Notes under the pieces: generated by a model
Databases searched by the model: none
The model's input: only the letters and a program-made list of their open reading frames with translations
Told to the model about the DNA's origin: nothing
Position numbers and translations under genes: made by a program
Source: Longispora albida DSM 44784
GTDB taxonomy: Bacteria > Actinomycetota > Actinomycetes > Mycobacteriales > Micromonosporaceae
NCBI RefSeq assembly: GCF_000379825.1
Contig: NZ_KB903833.1
Location: 249,022-313,021, forward strand
Direction of reading: 5' to 3'
DNA length: 64,000 bases
Shown: piece by piece, positions 52,852-61,706 of the stretch
Numbering within the stretch: the stretch's first letter is position 1
How the letters are laid out: each line of letters opens with the position of its first letter

Positions 52852-54627
52852 ATGGCTCTCGAAGCCAGCATGCCCCACCTGCCCGCACAATGGCTGCGTT
52901 CGGTCCTGCCGTGGGGTGGCGGCCCCGCTCACCAGTCACCGGTTGATCCGGTGCTCGCCGCGCACCGCCGCCAGCATCCCCGGGCCGACGTCAGCATCGT
53001 GCGGCGAGCATACGAGGTCGCCGAGCTGGCGCATCGAGGTCAGATGCGCAAGAGCGGCGAGGAGTACATCACTCATCCCCTGGCGGTCGCCGAGCTGCTG
53101 GCCGACCTGGGCATGGACACGATCACCCTGGCCGCAGCGCTGCTGCACGACACGGTCGAGGACACGGCGTACACGCTGGAGCAGCTGGACACCGACTTCG
53201 GCCACGAGGTGTCCTACCTGGTCGACGGGGTGACCAAGTTCGACAAGGCCTTCTACGGTGACGCCGCCGAGGCGGAGACCTACCGGAAGATGATGCTCTC
53301 GGCCGGCCGGGACATCCGGGTCCTGATCATCAAGCTGGCCGACCGGGTGCACAACATGCGGACCCTCGGGGTCCGCTCGTCGAAGTCGAAGACCCGGATC
53401 GCGCAGGCGACCAGCGAGGTGCTGATCCCGCTCGCCGACCGGCTCGGTATCCAGCGGATCAAGCGTGAGCTGGAGGACATCGTCTTCTTCCATCTTGATC
53501 CGGCCGGCTGGGCCGAGATGGACGACTACTTCCGCACCCAGCCGGAACGCAACAACTACCTCACCGGCGTGACCAGCAAGGTGCTCGGCGAGCTGCGCGC
53601 GCTGAAGGTGCACGCCGACATCTCCCCGCGTAAACGCCACCACTGGTCACTGTGGAACGACCGGGTGCGGCGCGGTCACCTGTACGATCCGCCGCGCCTC
53701 GCGATCATCGTCAACGGCCCGGACACCGACTGTTACGCGGCCCTCGGCGCGGTGCACGGCTTGTGGCGGCCCCTTCCGGGCCGCTTCAAGGATTTCATCG
53801 CCACCCCGAAGTTCAACCTGTACCAGTCGCTGCACACCACCGTCCTCGGCCCCGGCGACCAGCCGGTGGAGTTCCTGATCCGGACGAGGTCGATGCACGC
53901 GACCGCCGAGTACGGGATCGTGGCCCAGTTCCGGGCAGGCGGCAACGGCAACCCGGAGCGGAACAATCCCGAGCAGCTGGAGTGGCTGCACCGGCTGCTC
54001 GACTGGCAGCGCGACGCAGTGGACTCCGGCGACTTCCTCACGGCGCTGCGCTGTGACCTGTCGGAGGAGCAGATCCAGGTGTTCACGTCCGGCGGGGCGC
54101 AGGTGACGCTGCCGTCGGAGGCGACGCCGGTCGACCTGGCGTACACGCTGGGCGACGGGGACCGGATGATCGGCGCGTACATCAACGGCAGGCTCTCGCC
54201 GTTGTCAGCCCCGTTGTCCGACGGCGACCGGGTGGAGATCATCCACGCGACCCTGGGTGACGAGCCAGTCCGGCCTTCCGCGGACTGGCTCGAGTTCATC
54301 CGCAGCCCGCACGCCCGGCTCCAGGTCAGCCAGTGGCTCGCCGAGCACGGCTACGGCGAGGACATCGCCGACCAGGAGGCCGCACCGGTCTCGCTCGGCA
54401 ACAAGCTGCGGCTGGGCCGTTCGGCGATCGGCCTGGCGCTGCGGCAGCGCAACCGGGCCCTGGCCAGCGACCATCCGCTGCGCACCCTCGCGCACAAGCT
54501 CGGCTACCCGGATCTCGACGCGCTGCTGGTCGCGGTGGCCGAGCGCCGGGAGACGGCCAACGAGCTGGTGGAGCGGCTGATCGCCGCTGTGGACGAGCCG
54601 GGCGCGGCGAGCCTGGCCCGGGGGTAG
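52852..54627 (+). CDS. RSH (RelA/SpoT)-family protein, HD-synthetase-TGS without ACT
   Basis: A 591-residue RelA/SpoT homologue. The HD hydrolase domain is complete: His61, HDTVED at residues 99-104 and DRVHN at 164-168. The synthetase domain (about 240-370) keeps PKFNLYQSLHTTV and the Glu of VEFLIRT, but the substrate-binding GRPKHIYS-type motif reads SPRKRHHWSL, and the usual catalytic Asp before the R-x-V strand appears as Pro. A TGS domain (about 395-465) follows. The usual C-terminal zinc-finger and ACT domains are missing. It probably hydrolyses (p)ppGpp; synthesis is doubtful. Confidence 0.88.
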   Translation: MALEASMPHLPAQWLRSVLPWGGGPAHQSPVDPVLAAHRRQHPRADVSIVRRAYEVAELAHRGQMRKSGEEYITHPLAVAELLADLGMDTITLAAALLHDTVEDTAYTLEQLDTDFGHEVSYLVDGVTKFDKAFYGDAAEAETYRKMMLSAGRDIRVLIIKLADRVHNMRTLGVRSSKSKTRIAQATSEVLIPLADRLGIQRIKRELEDIVFFHLDPAGWAEMDDYFRTQPERNNYLTGVTSKVLGELRALKVHADISPRKRHHWSLWNDRVRRGHLYDPPRLAIIVNGPDTDCYAALGAVHGLWRPLPGRFKDFIATPKFNLYQSLHTTVLGPGDQPVEFLIRTRSMHATAEYGIVAQFRAGGNGNPERNNPEQLEWLHRLLDWQRDAVDSGDFLTALRCDLSEEQIQVFTSGGAQVTLPSEATPVDLAYTLGDGDRMIGAYINGRLSPLSAPLSDGDRVEIIHATLGDEPVRPSADWLEFIRSPHARLQVSQWLAEHGYGEDIADQEAAPVSLGNKLRLGRSAIGLALRQRNRALASDHPLRTLAHKLGYPDLDALLVAVAERRETANELVERLIAAVDEPGAASLARG

Positions 54628-54685
54628 CACCCCCGGCGCGGGGCTGGCCCGGCCCGGGGGTTAGACCGGCTCGCGGTGAACGGCC

Positions 54686-54691
54686 TAGTCT
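54686..54691 (+). promoter_or_regulatory. Putative leaderless promoter (TTAGAC...TAGTCT)
   Basis: TAGTCT ends 6 nt before the GTG at 54698. A TTAGAC at 54661-54666 could be a -35 with a 19-nt spacer. Confidence 0.4.
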
Positions 54692-54697
54692 GGGGCG

Positions 54698-55198
54698 GTG
54701 ATTCTCCGCCGGGCCGTCTACCGCGTGTTCTACTCCCTGCCGCATCGGACGAGGCACAGGATCGTCCGGCTGTTCTCGCCGACGTACATCCTGGGGGCGG
54801 TGACCCTGGTGTTCAGCCCGGACGGCAGCCAGATCCTGCTGCTGCACCAGCCGCCGGGCCGGGGCTGGTCGCTGCCGGGCGGGCTGCTCGACCGGGGCGA
54901 GCGGCCGATCGAGGGTGCGGTGCGGGAGCTGCGGGAGGAGACGGGCATCGTCGCCGAGCTGTCCACTGTGGAGGCGATGGTGCCGAACGCGATGGTGCAC
55001 CACGTGGGGCGGTGGGTGGACATGGTGTTCACGACGCGGGTACCGGTGGACACTCCCCTGGAGGTTGATCCGGCCGAGGTGAACGAGGCGCGGTGGTTCG
55101 CGGTGGACGGGCTCGGCGAGGAGCCGCGGCTGTCGACGGCCACGGCCCGGCTGCTCGGGTACTACGGGATCGGTCCCATGGCGGGGAAGGTCACGTGA
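54698..55198 (+). CDS. NUDIX hydrolase
   Basis: A 166-residue Nudix protein with the full box G-x5-E-x7-REUxEExGU (GGLLDRGERPIEGAVRELREETG split across residues about 65-87). The substrate is a nucleoside diphosphate linked to another group and is not predictable. The N-terminus is basic and rather hydrophobic. Its stop overlaps the start of the following nucleotidyltransferase gene by 4 nt (GTGA), so both are coupled and may act on the same sugar nucleotide. Confidence 0.92.
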   Translation: MILRRAVYRVFYSLPHRTRHRIVRLFSPTYILGAVTLVFSPDGSQILLLHQPPGRGWSLPGGLLDRGERPIEGAVRELREETGIVAELSTVEAMVPNAMVHHVGRWVDMVFTTRVPVDTPLEVDPAEVNEARWFAVDGLGEEPRLSTATARLLGYYGIGPMAGKVT

Positions 55199-55836
55199 GC
55201 ATCTGCGCGTTCGTGCTGGCAGCTGGTGAGGGCACGCGGCTGCGCCCGTTGACGCTGACGACGCCGAAGCCGTTGCTGCCGGTCGGTGGCGTGCCGCTGC
55301 TGGACCGGGTGCTGGATCTGCTGGCGGACGCCGGGCTGTCCGGTACGGAGAACGTGGCCGTCAACGCCTGGCACCTGGCGCACCTGATCGAGAAACACGC
55401 GAAGGACCGGGCGCACGTCGAGGTCGAGCCGGAGCTGCTGGGCAGTTCGGGTTCGGTGGCGCGGCTGCGGCCGTGGATCGACGGCCGCGCGGTGCTCGTG
55501 ATCAACGGCGACGCGTACCTGCACGGCGGCGACCTGAGCCCGCTGCTCGACGGCTGGGACGGCGGGACGGTGCGGATGCTCGGCGTACCGGCAGGCGAGG
55601 ACGAGCCGTTCAGGTTCGGCCGCCACGTGTTCGCTGGTGCCTCGCTGCTGCCCTGGGACGTGGTGGCGGGCCTGCCGGAGGGGCACTCGCATCTCGTGCA
55701 CACCGCCTGGCGGCCGGCCGAGCGCGAGGGCAGGCTGGAGATCCGCGAGTTCGCCGGCTCGTACCTGGACTGCGGCACCCCCGCCGACTACGAGGCCGCG
55801 AACCGGCTGGCTAGCATGAGGAGCCAGGACCTCTGA
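55195..55836 (+). CDS. Sugar-1-phosphate nucleotidyltransferase-like protein
   Basis: A 213-residue NTP-transferase domain with the nucleotide loop VLAAGEGTRLRPLTLTTPKP at residues 7-26 (Arg and Lys catalytic), metal Asp in VLVINGDAYL and the product-site segment SYLDCGTPADYEAAN. It is short, like MurU or ManC-core proteins without a C-terminal beta-helix. The sugar is unknown. The GTG is coupled to the Nudix gene. Confidence 0.88.
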   Translation: MSICAFVLAAGEGTRLRPLTLTTPKPLLPVGGVPLLDRVLDLLADAGLSGTENVAVNAWHLAHLIEKHAKDRAHVEVEPELLGSSGSVARLRPWIDGRAVLVINGDAYLHGGDLSPLLDGWDGGTVRMLGVPAGEDEPFRFGRHVFAGASLLPWDVVAGLPEGHSHLVHTAWRPAEREGRLEIREFAGSYLDCGTPADYEAANRLASMRSQDL

Positions 55837-55868
55837 TCCTGACCGCCCATCGACGCTGGGAGCAGCAA

Positions 55869-56150
55869 GTGATCACCGCGATCGTGCTCATCGACTGTGC
55901 CGCTGATTCCATTCCTGAGGTCGCCGACACCTGCGCCAACCTGCCGGGGGTGACCGAGGTCTACTCGGTCGCCGGGCACGTCGACCTGATCGCGATGGTC
56001 CGGGTCCGCGAGTTCGAACAGATCGCCGAGGTGATCGCCTCGGGGATCTCGAAGGTGCCGGGTGTGGTGAAGACGGAGTCGCACATCGCGTTCCGCGCGT
56101 ACTCCAAGCACGACCTGGAGGAGACCTTCGCGATCGGCTTCGAGGAGTAG
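55869..56150 (+). CDS. Stand-alone Lrp/AsnC ligand-binding (RAM) domain protein
   Basis: A 93-residue protein consisting of just the effector-binding RAM domain: ITAIVLIDCAADSIPEVADT, VTEVYSVAGHVDLIAMVRV, and PGVVKTESHIAFRAYSKHDL. The HTH is missing. Such proteins may assemble with full Lrp proteins or act as amino-acid sensors. The gene follows the nucleotidyltransferase by 32 nt and may be cotranscribed. Confidence 0.9.
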   Translation: MITAIVLIDCAADSIPEVADTCANLPGVTEVYSVAGHVDLIAMVRVREFEQIAEVIASGISKVPGVVKTESHIAFRAYSKHDLEETFAIGFEE

Positions 56151-56205
56151 CCGGCCGGAGCAGTCACCCAGGGTGGCCACCGGCCGAGCACTGGCCAGCG
56201 AAAGC

Positions 56206-56217
56206 TACTCGCGAGTA
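56206..56217. promoter_or_regulatory. Perfect palindrome TACTCGCGAGTA
   Basis: A 12-bp perfect palindrome, within a longer partial dyad GCTACT...AGTAGC, overlapping the start of a TAAAGT -10 (56216-56221). The GTG of the hydrolase gene follows at 56229. This is the typical position of a TetR-type operator; no TetR gene is adjacent. Confidence 0.6.
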
Positions 56218-56221
56218 AAGT
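56216..56221 (+). promoter_or_regulatory. Putative leaderless -10 (TAAAGT)
   Basis: TAAAGT ends 7 nt before the GTG at 56229; the palindrome covers its left side, so a bound repressor would block it. Confidence 0.4.
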
Positions 56222-56228
56222 AGCTGGG

Positions 56229-57035
56229 GTGCAGCAGATTCACCTGACCCATGACGGCCAGCAGCTCGGCGTGCACGTGTACCCGGACGCGGCCGAGGAC
56301 TCCCCCGTCGTCGTGTTCCTGCCCGCGATGGGCGTCCCGGCCGGGTACTACAAGCCGTGGGCCGCAGCGCTGCGGGCCGAGGGGCTGACGCCGATCATTC
56401 CCGACCTGCGGGGTACCGGGAGCAGCAGGCCGCGCCCGGCCCGCGGCACGGAACACGGGCTCGACGAGCTGGTCAGCGACGTCGGCACGGTACTGGCGGC
56501 GCTGCGCCCGAGGCTTGAGGGCCGCAAGGTCCTGCTGGCCGGGCACTCGCTCGGCGGCCAGCTCGCCTCGCTGCACCTGTCGCGCGACCCGAGCGGGATC
56601 GACGGCCTGCTGCTGCTGGCGACCGGCGTGCCGTACTACCGGATCTACCGCCACCGCCGGCTCGGCGTCCTCGCCTTCAGCCAGGGCATCTACGCCGGCG
56701 CCCGGCTGATCGGGTACTGGCCGGGCTGGATCTTCGCGGGCCGCCAGTCGAAGAACGTGATCCGCGACTGGGCGTACACTTCCCGGCACGGCCGGTTCCC
56801 GATGCCGGGCGCTGAGGACGCGCTGACCACGGTGGATCTGCCAGTACTCGCGGTGAGCGTGGCCGGCGACCAGTTCACGCCTTCGGTGACGCTCGACCAC
56901 CTGGTCGGCAAGCTGACCAGCGCCCGCGTCACGCGCAGTCACTACCGCGCTCCCGAGCGGGTCGATCACTTCACCTGGGTCAGGGCCGCCGGGCCGCTCG
57001 CCGCCGAGGTGGCAGCTTTCGTCCACACGTTGTAG
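56229..57035 (+). CDS. Alpha/beta hydrolase
   Basis: A 268-residue soluble alpha/beta hydrolase. The oxyanion strand is VVVFLPAMGVPAGYYKP, the nucleophile elbow GHSLGGQ is near residue 114, the acid is in AVSVAGDQFTP and the His in VDHFTW near the end. All three catalytic residues are present. It resembles lysophospholipase-like esterases; the substrate is unknown. The start follows a -10 overlapped by a palindrome, so it is probably repressed until a ligand appears. Confidence 0.85.
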   Translation: MQQIHLTHDGQQLGVHVYPDAAEDSPVVVFLPAMGVPAGYYKPWAAALRAEGLTPIIPDLRGTGSSRPRPARGTEHGLDELVSDVGTVLAALRPRLEGRKVLLAGHSLGGQLASLHLSRDPSGIDGLLLLATGVPYYRIYRHRRLGVLAFSQGIYAGARLIGYWPGWIFAGRQSKNVIRDWAYTSRHGRFPMPGAEDALTTVDLPVLAVSVAGDQFTPSVTLDHLVGKLTSARVTRSHYRAPERVDHFTWVRAAGPLAAEVAAFVHTL

Positions 57036-57142
57036 GGCACGCCCTTTCCCAATCTCCCGCCGATCGGCGCATAATCGCGATCTGGTCGTAGAGGCTCGAT
57101 CCGGTCGTGCAGGATCGGTGGTGGAGAGGGAGGTCGGCGACG

Positions 57143-58300
57143 GTGGTGCTGGGCTGGCGGGACAAGGCGGTGCCGGGCTGGGCGCAGGGGCTGACGGCCG
57201 CCGAGTTCCTCGCGCGTGCGCCGGGGCTCGCCGAGCTGGGCACTCCCCTGCTGACCATCGACCGGCCAGCCCTGCGGCACAACATCGCGGCGATGGCCGC
57301 CTGGTGCTCAGCTTCCGGTCTCGCCCACGCCCCGCACGGCAAGACCACGATGGCACCGTCGATCTGGCGGGCTCAGATCGAGGCGGGGGCGCAGGCGATC
57401 ACGCTGGCCACCGCCGCGCAGCTGAGGGTGGCGCGTGCGTCCGGCTTTGATCAGCTGGTACTGGCGAACGCCCTGCTGGACCCGGTCGCCCTGCGCTGGC
57501 TCCGCGCCGAGCTCGACGAGCACCCGCGGTTCGAGTTCGTGTCGTTCGTGGACAGTGAGCGTGCGGTGCGGCTGATGACCGAGGCGCTCGACGGCGTGTC
57601 GCGGCCGGTCGGCGTGTGCGTGGAGCTGGGCGCGCCGGGCGGGCGGGCCGGCTGCCGCGACGACGACGAGGCCGTGGCGGTAGCAGAAGCGATCCGGAAG
57701 AGCCCGGTGCTGAGGTTCGCCGGCGTCGCCGGGTACGAGGGCATCCTCGCCCATGACGTGCTGCCGGAGAGCCGGGCGGTCGTGGCAGCGTTCCTGGAGC
57801 GGATGGCCCGGATGGCGGCCACGCTGGAGGCCGAGCTGGTCACTGCCGGTGGCAGCACGTACTTCGACCTGGTGGGCGAGATCCTCGGGCCGCTGGTGGC
57901 GCAGGGTACGACGGTGCAGCTGAGGGCCGGGTGTTACGTGACGCACGACGACGGGTTCTACGCCCGGACGTCGCCGCTGGCCGGGGAGCTGCGCTCGGCG
58001 ATCCACGGCTGGGCGCGGGTACTGTCGCGGCCCGAGCCGGGGCTGGCTCTGCTGGACGGCGGCAAGCGGGACTTCCCGTACGACGACGGGCTGCCGGTGC
58101 CGCTGGACGTGCCGGGCGGCGAGGTCTTCGCGGTGAACGACCAGCATGCTTATCTGCGCTTGGCTCCGGGTTCCAGTGTGGAGGTTGGTGACGTGGTGCG
58201 GCTGGGGTTGTCGCATCCGTGCACGGCGTTCGACAAGTGGGGCCTGATCCCGGTTGCCGAGGACGGCGTCGTGGTCGACCTGATCCGGACGTACTTCTGA
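57143..58300 (+). CDS. D-serine dehydratase / D-threonine aldolase-like PLP enzyme (fold type III)
   Basis: A 385-residue enzyme of the alanine-racemase-like fold. The PLP Lys is in APHGKTTMAP near residue 60, a barrel follows, and the C-terminal metal site reads LSHPCTAFDKW (His and Cys zinc ligands of D-serine dehydratase-type enzymes). It would deaminate or cleave a D-hydroxy amino acid. The GTG at 57143 has GGGAGG at 9 nt; an upstream GTG at 57107 lacks one. It is followed by a D-aminoacylase-like gene with a 1-nt overlap, so both serve D-amino-acid use. Confidence 0.88.
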   Translation: MVLGWRDKAVPGWAQGLTAAEFLARAPGLAELGTPLLTIDRPALRHNIAAMAAWCSASGLAHAPHGKTTMAPSIWRAQIEAGAQAITLATAAQLRVARASGFDQLVLANALLDPVALRWLRAELDEHPRFEFVSFVDSERAVRLMTEALDGVSRPVGVCVELGAPGGRAGCRDDDEAVAVAEAIRKSPVLRFAGVAGYEGILAHDVLPESRAVVAAFLERMARMAATLEAELVTAGGSTYFDLVGEILGPLVAQGTTVQLRAGCYVTHDDGFYARTSPLAGELRSAIHGWARVLSRPEPGLALLDGGKRDFPYDDGLPVPLDVPGGEVFAVNDQHAYLRLAPGSSVEVGDVVRLGLSHPCTAFDKWGLIPVAEDGVVVDLIRTYF

Positions 58301-59070
58301 TGACCGTCATCCGGGGCGCGATGATCGCCGACGGGTCTGGCGGGGCTCCGTACCGGGCCGACGTGCGGATCAGCGAGGGCGTCGTGACCGAGGTCGGCCG
58401 GATCGCCGGGCCGGGTACCGACGCTGGCGGGCTGGTGCTGTCCCCGGGCCGGATCGGCCGCGTACCGGACCCGGCAGCCGGGATCACGACCGCCGTGTAC
58501 GGGATGGACGGCCCGAGCTGGGCGCCCGCCGACGAGACGAGCTGGGAGGAGCTGCGCCGGCTGCTCGGCGGGGAACCGGAGCGGACGGTGGGGGCGCTGC
58601 TGGCCCGGTACGACAAAGGCAGTGTGGTGAACTGCTGCTACCTGGTACCCCATGCGAATCTGAGGTTGATCGCCGCTGGCGGCGAGAAACGGCCTCTGAC
58701 ACTGACCGAGCTGGACCGGATCCGGGCGATCCTGGCGATCGGGCTCCAGGACGGCGCGCTGGGGATCGCGGAGTCGCCGGGCTACGAGGACGCGGAGGAG
58801 CTGGCCGACCTGGGCCGGGTCGCGGCCTCCTACCACGGCTACTACGCGGGGTCGGCGGACGTGGCGTGGCAGGCGCGGTGCACGCGCTTCGAGCCGGAGA
58901 CGGTGCGGCTGGCGCGGCGCGGCCGCGTGCAGGCCGGGTGCTACGCGGATCTCGTTCTGTCCGATGTGGATGGCGTGGTGCGGCGCGTCTACGTCAATGG
59001 CGTCGAGGTTTTCGGGGACGGATCACTGACCGGTGCTACACCCGGTTGGGGTCTCCGGCGCGCAGAGTGA
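58300..59070 (+). CDS. Shrunken D-aminoacylase-like protein, metal site lost
   Basis: A 256-residue protein, about half the length of D-aminoacylase (about 480-530). The ends match an amidohydrolase: MTVIRGAMIADGSGGAPYRADVRI, then AGITTAVYGMDGPSWAP, LGLQDGALGI-like and finally RGRVQAGCYADLVLSDVDGV and VYVNGVEVF. The usual APGFIDxHxH metal motif is replaced by SPGRIGRVPD and the middle of the barrel with its other His is deleted. It cannot be a normal zinc hydrolase. The frame is intact, so it may have a binding or regulatory role, or be decaying. It overlaps the preceding gene by 1 nt (TGATG). Confidence 0.75.
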   Translation: MTVIRGAMIADGSGGAPYRADVRISEGVVTEVGRIAGPGTDAGGLVLSPGRIGRVPDPAAGITTAVYGMDGPSWAPADETSWEELRRLLGGEPERTVGALLARYDKGSVVNCCYLVPHANLRLIAAGGEKRPLTLTELDRIRAILAIGLQDGALGIAESPGYEDAEELADLGRVAASYHGYYAGSADVAWQARCTRFEPETVRLARRGRVQAGCYADLVLSDVDGVVRRVYVNGVEVFGDGSLTGATPGWGLRRAE

Positions 59071-59167
59071 GCGCGCGGCGAGCGGTTGTGCCGCCGCCTG
59101 ACGGGGTGCCATAAGAAACTCTTAGATACCTATACATGAATATCTGCTTCCGGCTAGCCTGCTCCCA

Positions 59168-59198
59168 CCGAACGGCGGACCACCCCTCCGCCGTTCGG
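59168..59198 (+). promoter_or_regulatory. Hairpin in the 5' leader of the subtilase gene
   Basis: CCGAACGGCGGA and TCCGCCGTTCGG form a 12-bp stem with loop CCACCCC. It sits just before the ribosome site GGAGGAGG (about 59206-59213). An AT-rich tract at 59114-59150 upstream probably holds the promoter. The hairpin may stabilise the mRNA or tune translation. Confidence 0.5.
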
Positions 59199-59220
59199 CC
59201 CCCTCTGGAGGAGGCACACC

Positions 59221-61692
59221 TTGCGACTCACCCCTCGAACCGTCCTCGCAGGACTGGCCGGAGGCTCCGCTGTCGCCCTCACCCTCGCGCTCACCTCGCT
59301 CAGCGCGCAGGGCGTGGACAACAGCAGGGTCGTCGGCGCCTCGGGCAGCTCCGAGCTGACCCGCCTCGCCGCGGACGGCACCTACCAGCTCAGCGTCGAC
59401 AGTGGCCGGACGTGGACCAGGTCCCGGCAGCAGGCCACGCAGATCAAGCTGCGCAACCGCTCCTTCGACCCGAAGGAGGACGTGGCCTCGCTGCGCACGC
59501 AGACCGGGGCGTACCTGGTCCAGTTCGCCGCTGCCCCGCTCGACAGCCAGCGGCGCGAGCTCCAGCGGCTCGGTGCCAGGGTCGGCGCGTACATCCCGGA
59601 CTTCGCGTACGTGGTGCGGATGGACTCGGCGACCGCCGACAAGGTGGCCGGCAAGTCCTACGTCCGGGCCGTGACGACGTACGAGCCCGCTGACAAGTAC
59701 GAGGCCACGACCGGCACCAAGCGGTACGCGATCACGCTCGTCGAGAAGAACGGGAACGACCAGCGGACCGTGGCCGAACGGGTCACAGCGCTCGGCGGGA
59801 CGGTGCACGTCCTGTCCGCGAGCAAGCAGCTGCTGGAGGCGACCCTGACCCCGGCCCAGCTCGGCAGCCTCGCCCAGCACGACGCCGTCCTGGCGATGGA
59901 CGAGACCTCCGCGCCGCAGACCGACATGGACAAGGCCCGCGAGGACGGCGGCGCGAACGCGATCGAGACGGCACGCGGCTACAAGGGCCAGGGCGTGCGC
60001 GGCGAGGTCATGGACGGCGGCCTGCGGGTCACGCACCAGGAGTTCTCGGCCAAGCCCCCGATCGTGCACGGCGGGAACAGCACCGACACCAGCCACGGCA
60101 CGTCCACGTACGGCCAGATCTTCGCGAGCGGCGTCACGCCGGCCGCCCGGGGCCTCCTGCCCGAGGCCCAGGGCTTCATCGCGGCGTACGGCAGCGTGAC
60201 CGACCGCTACGCGCACACCGCGCAGCTGGTCGACCCGGCGGGCAACTACCGGGCCGTCTTCCAGTCGAACTCGTGGGGCGACGCGCTGACCACGTCCTAC
60301 ACCTCGATCTCGGCGGCGATGGACGACATCGTGTTCGACCACGACCTGCTGATCTGCCAGTCGCAGAGCAACGCCGGTACCCGGCAGTCCCGGCCGCAGG
60401 CGTGGTCGAAGAACGTGGTGAGCGTCGGCGGCCAGTACCACAAGGACACCCTGTCCCGGACCGACGACGCCTGGAACAGCGGCGCGAGCATCGGCCCGGC
60501 CGCCGACGGCCGGATCAAGCCGGACCTGTCGAACTACTACGACTCCATCTACACGACGTCCTCGTCGTCGAACACGTCGTACACCAGCGGCTTCGGCGGC
60601 ACGAGCGGCGCGACCCCGATCACCTGCGGCAACTTCGGCCTGCTGTTCCAGATGTGGGCCGACGGCGTGTTCGCCGGGGCGCCGGGGCAGAACCGTGACG
60701 TGTTCACCAGCCGCCCGCACGCGGCGACGGCCAAGGCACTCATGATCAACCAGGCGAACTCGTACGCGTTCTCTGGCGAGAGCCACGACCTGACCCGGGT
60801 CCACCAGGGCTGGGGCACGGCGAGCGTCGGCAACCTGTACAACCAGGCCCAGGCCAACGGGTGGCGGCTGCCGATCCTGGTCAACGAGAGCGACCTGCTG
60901 ACGACCGGCACGAAGAAGACCTACACCATCACGACGGACGGTACCCAGCCGCTCAAGGCCACGATGGTGTACACCGACCCGCAGGGCTCCCCCACGGCTG
61001 CCCAGGCCCGGGTCAACGACCTCACGCTCAAGGTCACGGCCCCGAACGGCACCGTGTACTGGGGCAACAACGGCCTCAAGGCCGGCAACTGGTCGACGGC
61101 CGGTGGCACGTCCAACACGGTCGACACCGTCGAGAACGTGCTCGTCCAGAACCCGGCGGCTGGCACCTGGACCATCGAGGTCATCGCCGACGAGGTCAAC
61201 CAGGACGGCCACCCCGAGACGCCGGGCGTCGACGCCGACTACGCGCTCGTGGTGACCGCGAAGACGGGCCCGGCGCCGACCGGTACGCCGACCGTCACCC
61301 CGACGGGCACTCCGACCGCGACGCCGACCGTCACGCCGAGCTGCGGGCCGAAGAAGGTCACCAACATCAACGACGTGACGATCAGCGACAACTCCACTGT
61401 GGAGAGTTCGATCGCGGTCACCGGCGTCTGCGGCAACGCCCCGGCCACTCTCAAGGTGGACGTGGACATCAAGCACACGTGGCGAGGTGACCTGGTCATC
61501 TCCCTCGTCGCCCCGGACGGGACCGTGTACCTGCTGGAGGACATCGCGAACAACGACAGCGCGGACAACGTGATCAAGACGTACACGGTGAACGCGTCTA
61601 GTGAGGTCGCGAACGGTACCTGGAAGTTGAGGGTGCAGGATGTGGCTTCGCAGGACGTCGGCAAGATAGACAGCTGGTCGTTGAACTTCTGA
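59221..61692 (+). CDS. Secreted subtilase (S8) with C-terminal P-domain
   Basis: An 823-residue exported serine protease. A signal peptide lies at residues 1-30, with a pro-region to about 240. The S8 triad is Asp265 (GEVMDGG), His292 (TSHGTS) and Ser462 (GTSGATP in place of GTSMAAP), with oxyanion Asn350 (SNSWGD). A beta domain follows, then a Thr/Pro linker (about 682-705) and a C-terminal proprotein-convertase P-domain (KVDVDIKHTWRGDLVISLVAPDG, GTWKLRVQDVASQDVGKIDSW). The start is TTG with GGAGGAGG at about 7 nt. It probably digests extracellular protein. Confidence 0.92.
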   Translation: MRLTPRTVLAGLAGGSAVALTLALTSLSAQGVDNSRVVGASGSSELTRLAADGTYQLSVDSGRTWTRSRQQATQIKLRNRSFDPKEDVASLRTQTGAYLVQFAAAPLDSQRRELQRLGARVGAYIPDFAYVVRMDSATADKVAGKSYVRAVTTYEPADKYEATTGTKRYAITLVEKNGNDQRTVAERVTALGGTVHVLSASKQLLEATLTPAQLGSLAQHDAVLAMDETSAPQTDMDKAREDGGANAIETARGYKGQGVRGEVMDGGLRVTHQEFSAKPPIVHGGNSTDTSHGTSTYGQIFASGVTPAARGLLPEAQGFIAAYGSVTDRYAHTAQLVDPAGNYRAVFQSNSWGDALTTSYTSISAAMDDIVFDHDLLICQSQSNAGTRQSRPQAWSKNVVSVGGQYHKDTLSRTDDAWNSGASIGPAADGRIKPDLSNYYDSIYTTSSSSNTSYTSGFGGTSGATPITCGNFGLLFQMWADGVFAGAPGQNRDVFTSRPHAATAKALMINQANSYAFSGESHDLTRVHQGWGTASVGNLYNQAQANGWRLPILVNESDLLTTGTKKTYTITTDGTQPLKATMVYTDPQGSPTAAQARVNDLTLKVTAPNGTVYWGNNGLKAGNWSTAGGTSNTVDTVENVLVQNPAAGTWTIEVIADEVNQDGHPETPGVDADYALVVTAKTGPAPTGTPTVTPTGTPTATPTVTPSCGPKKVTNINDVTISDNSTVESSIAVTGVCGNAPATLKVDVDIKHTWRGDLVISLVAPDGTVYLLEDIANNDSADNVIKTYTVNASSEVANGTWKLRVQDVASQDVGKIDSWSLNF

Positions 61693-61706
61693 GGCTGAAC
61701 AGGAGC

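Noticed and set aside
59122-61476. 784-codon frame antisense to the subtilase
   Set aside because: Low-complexity Arg/Gly/Val shadow; no start signals or domains.
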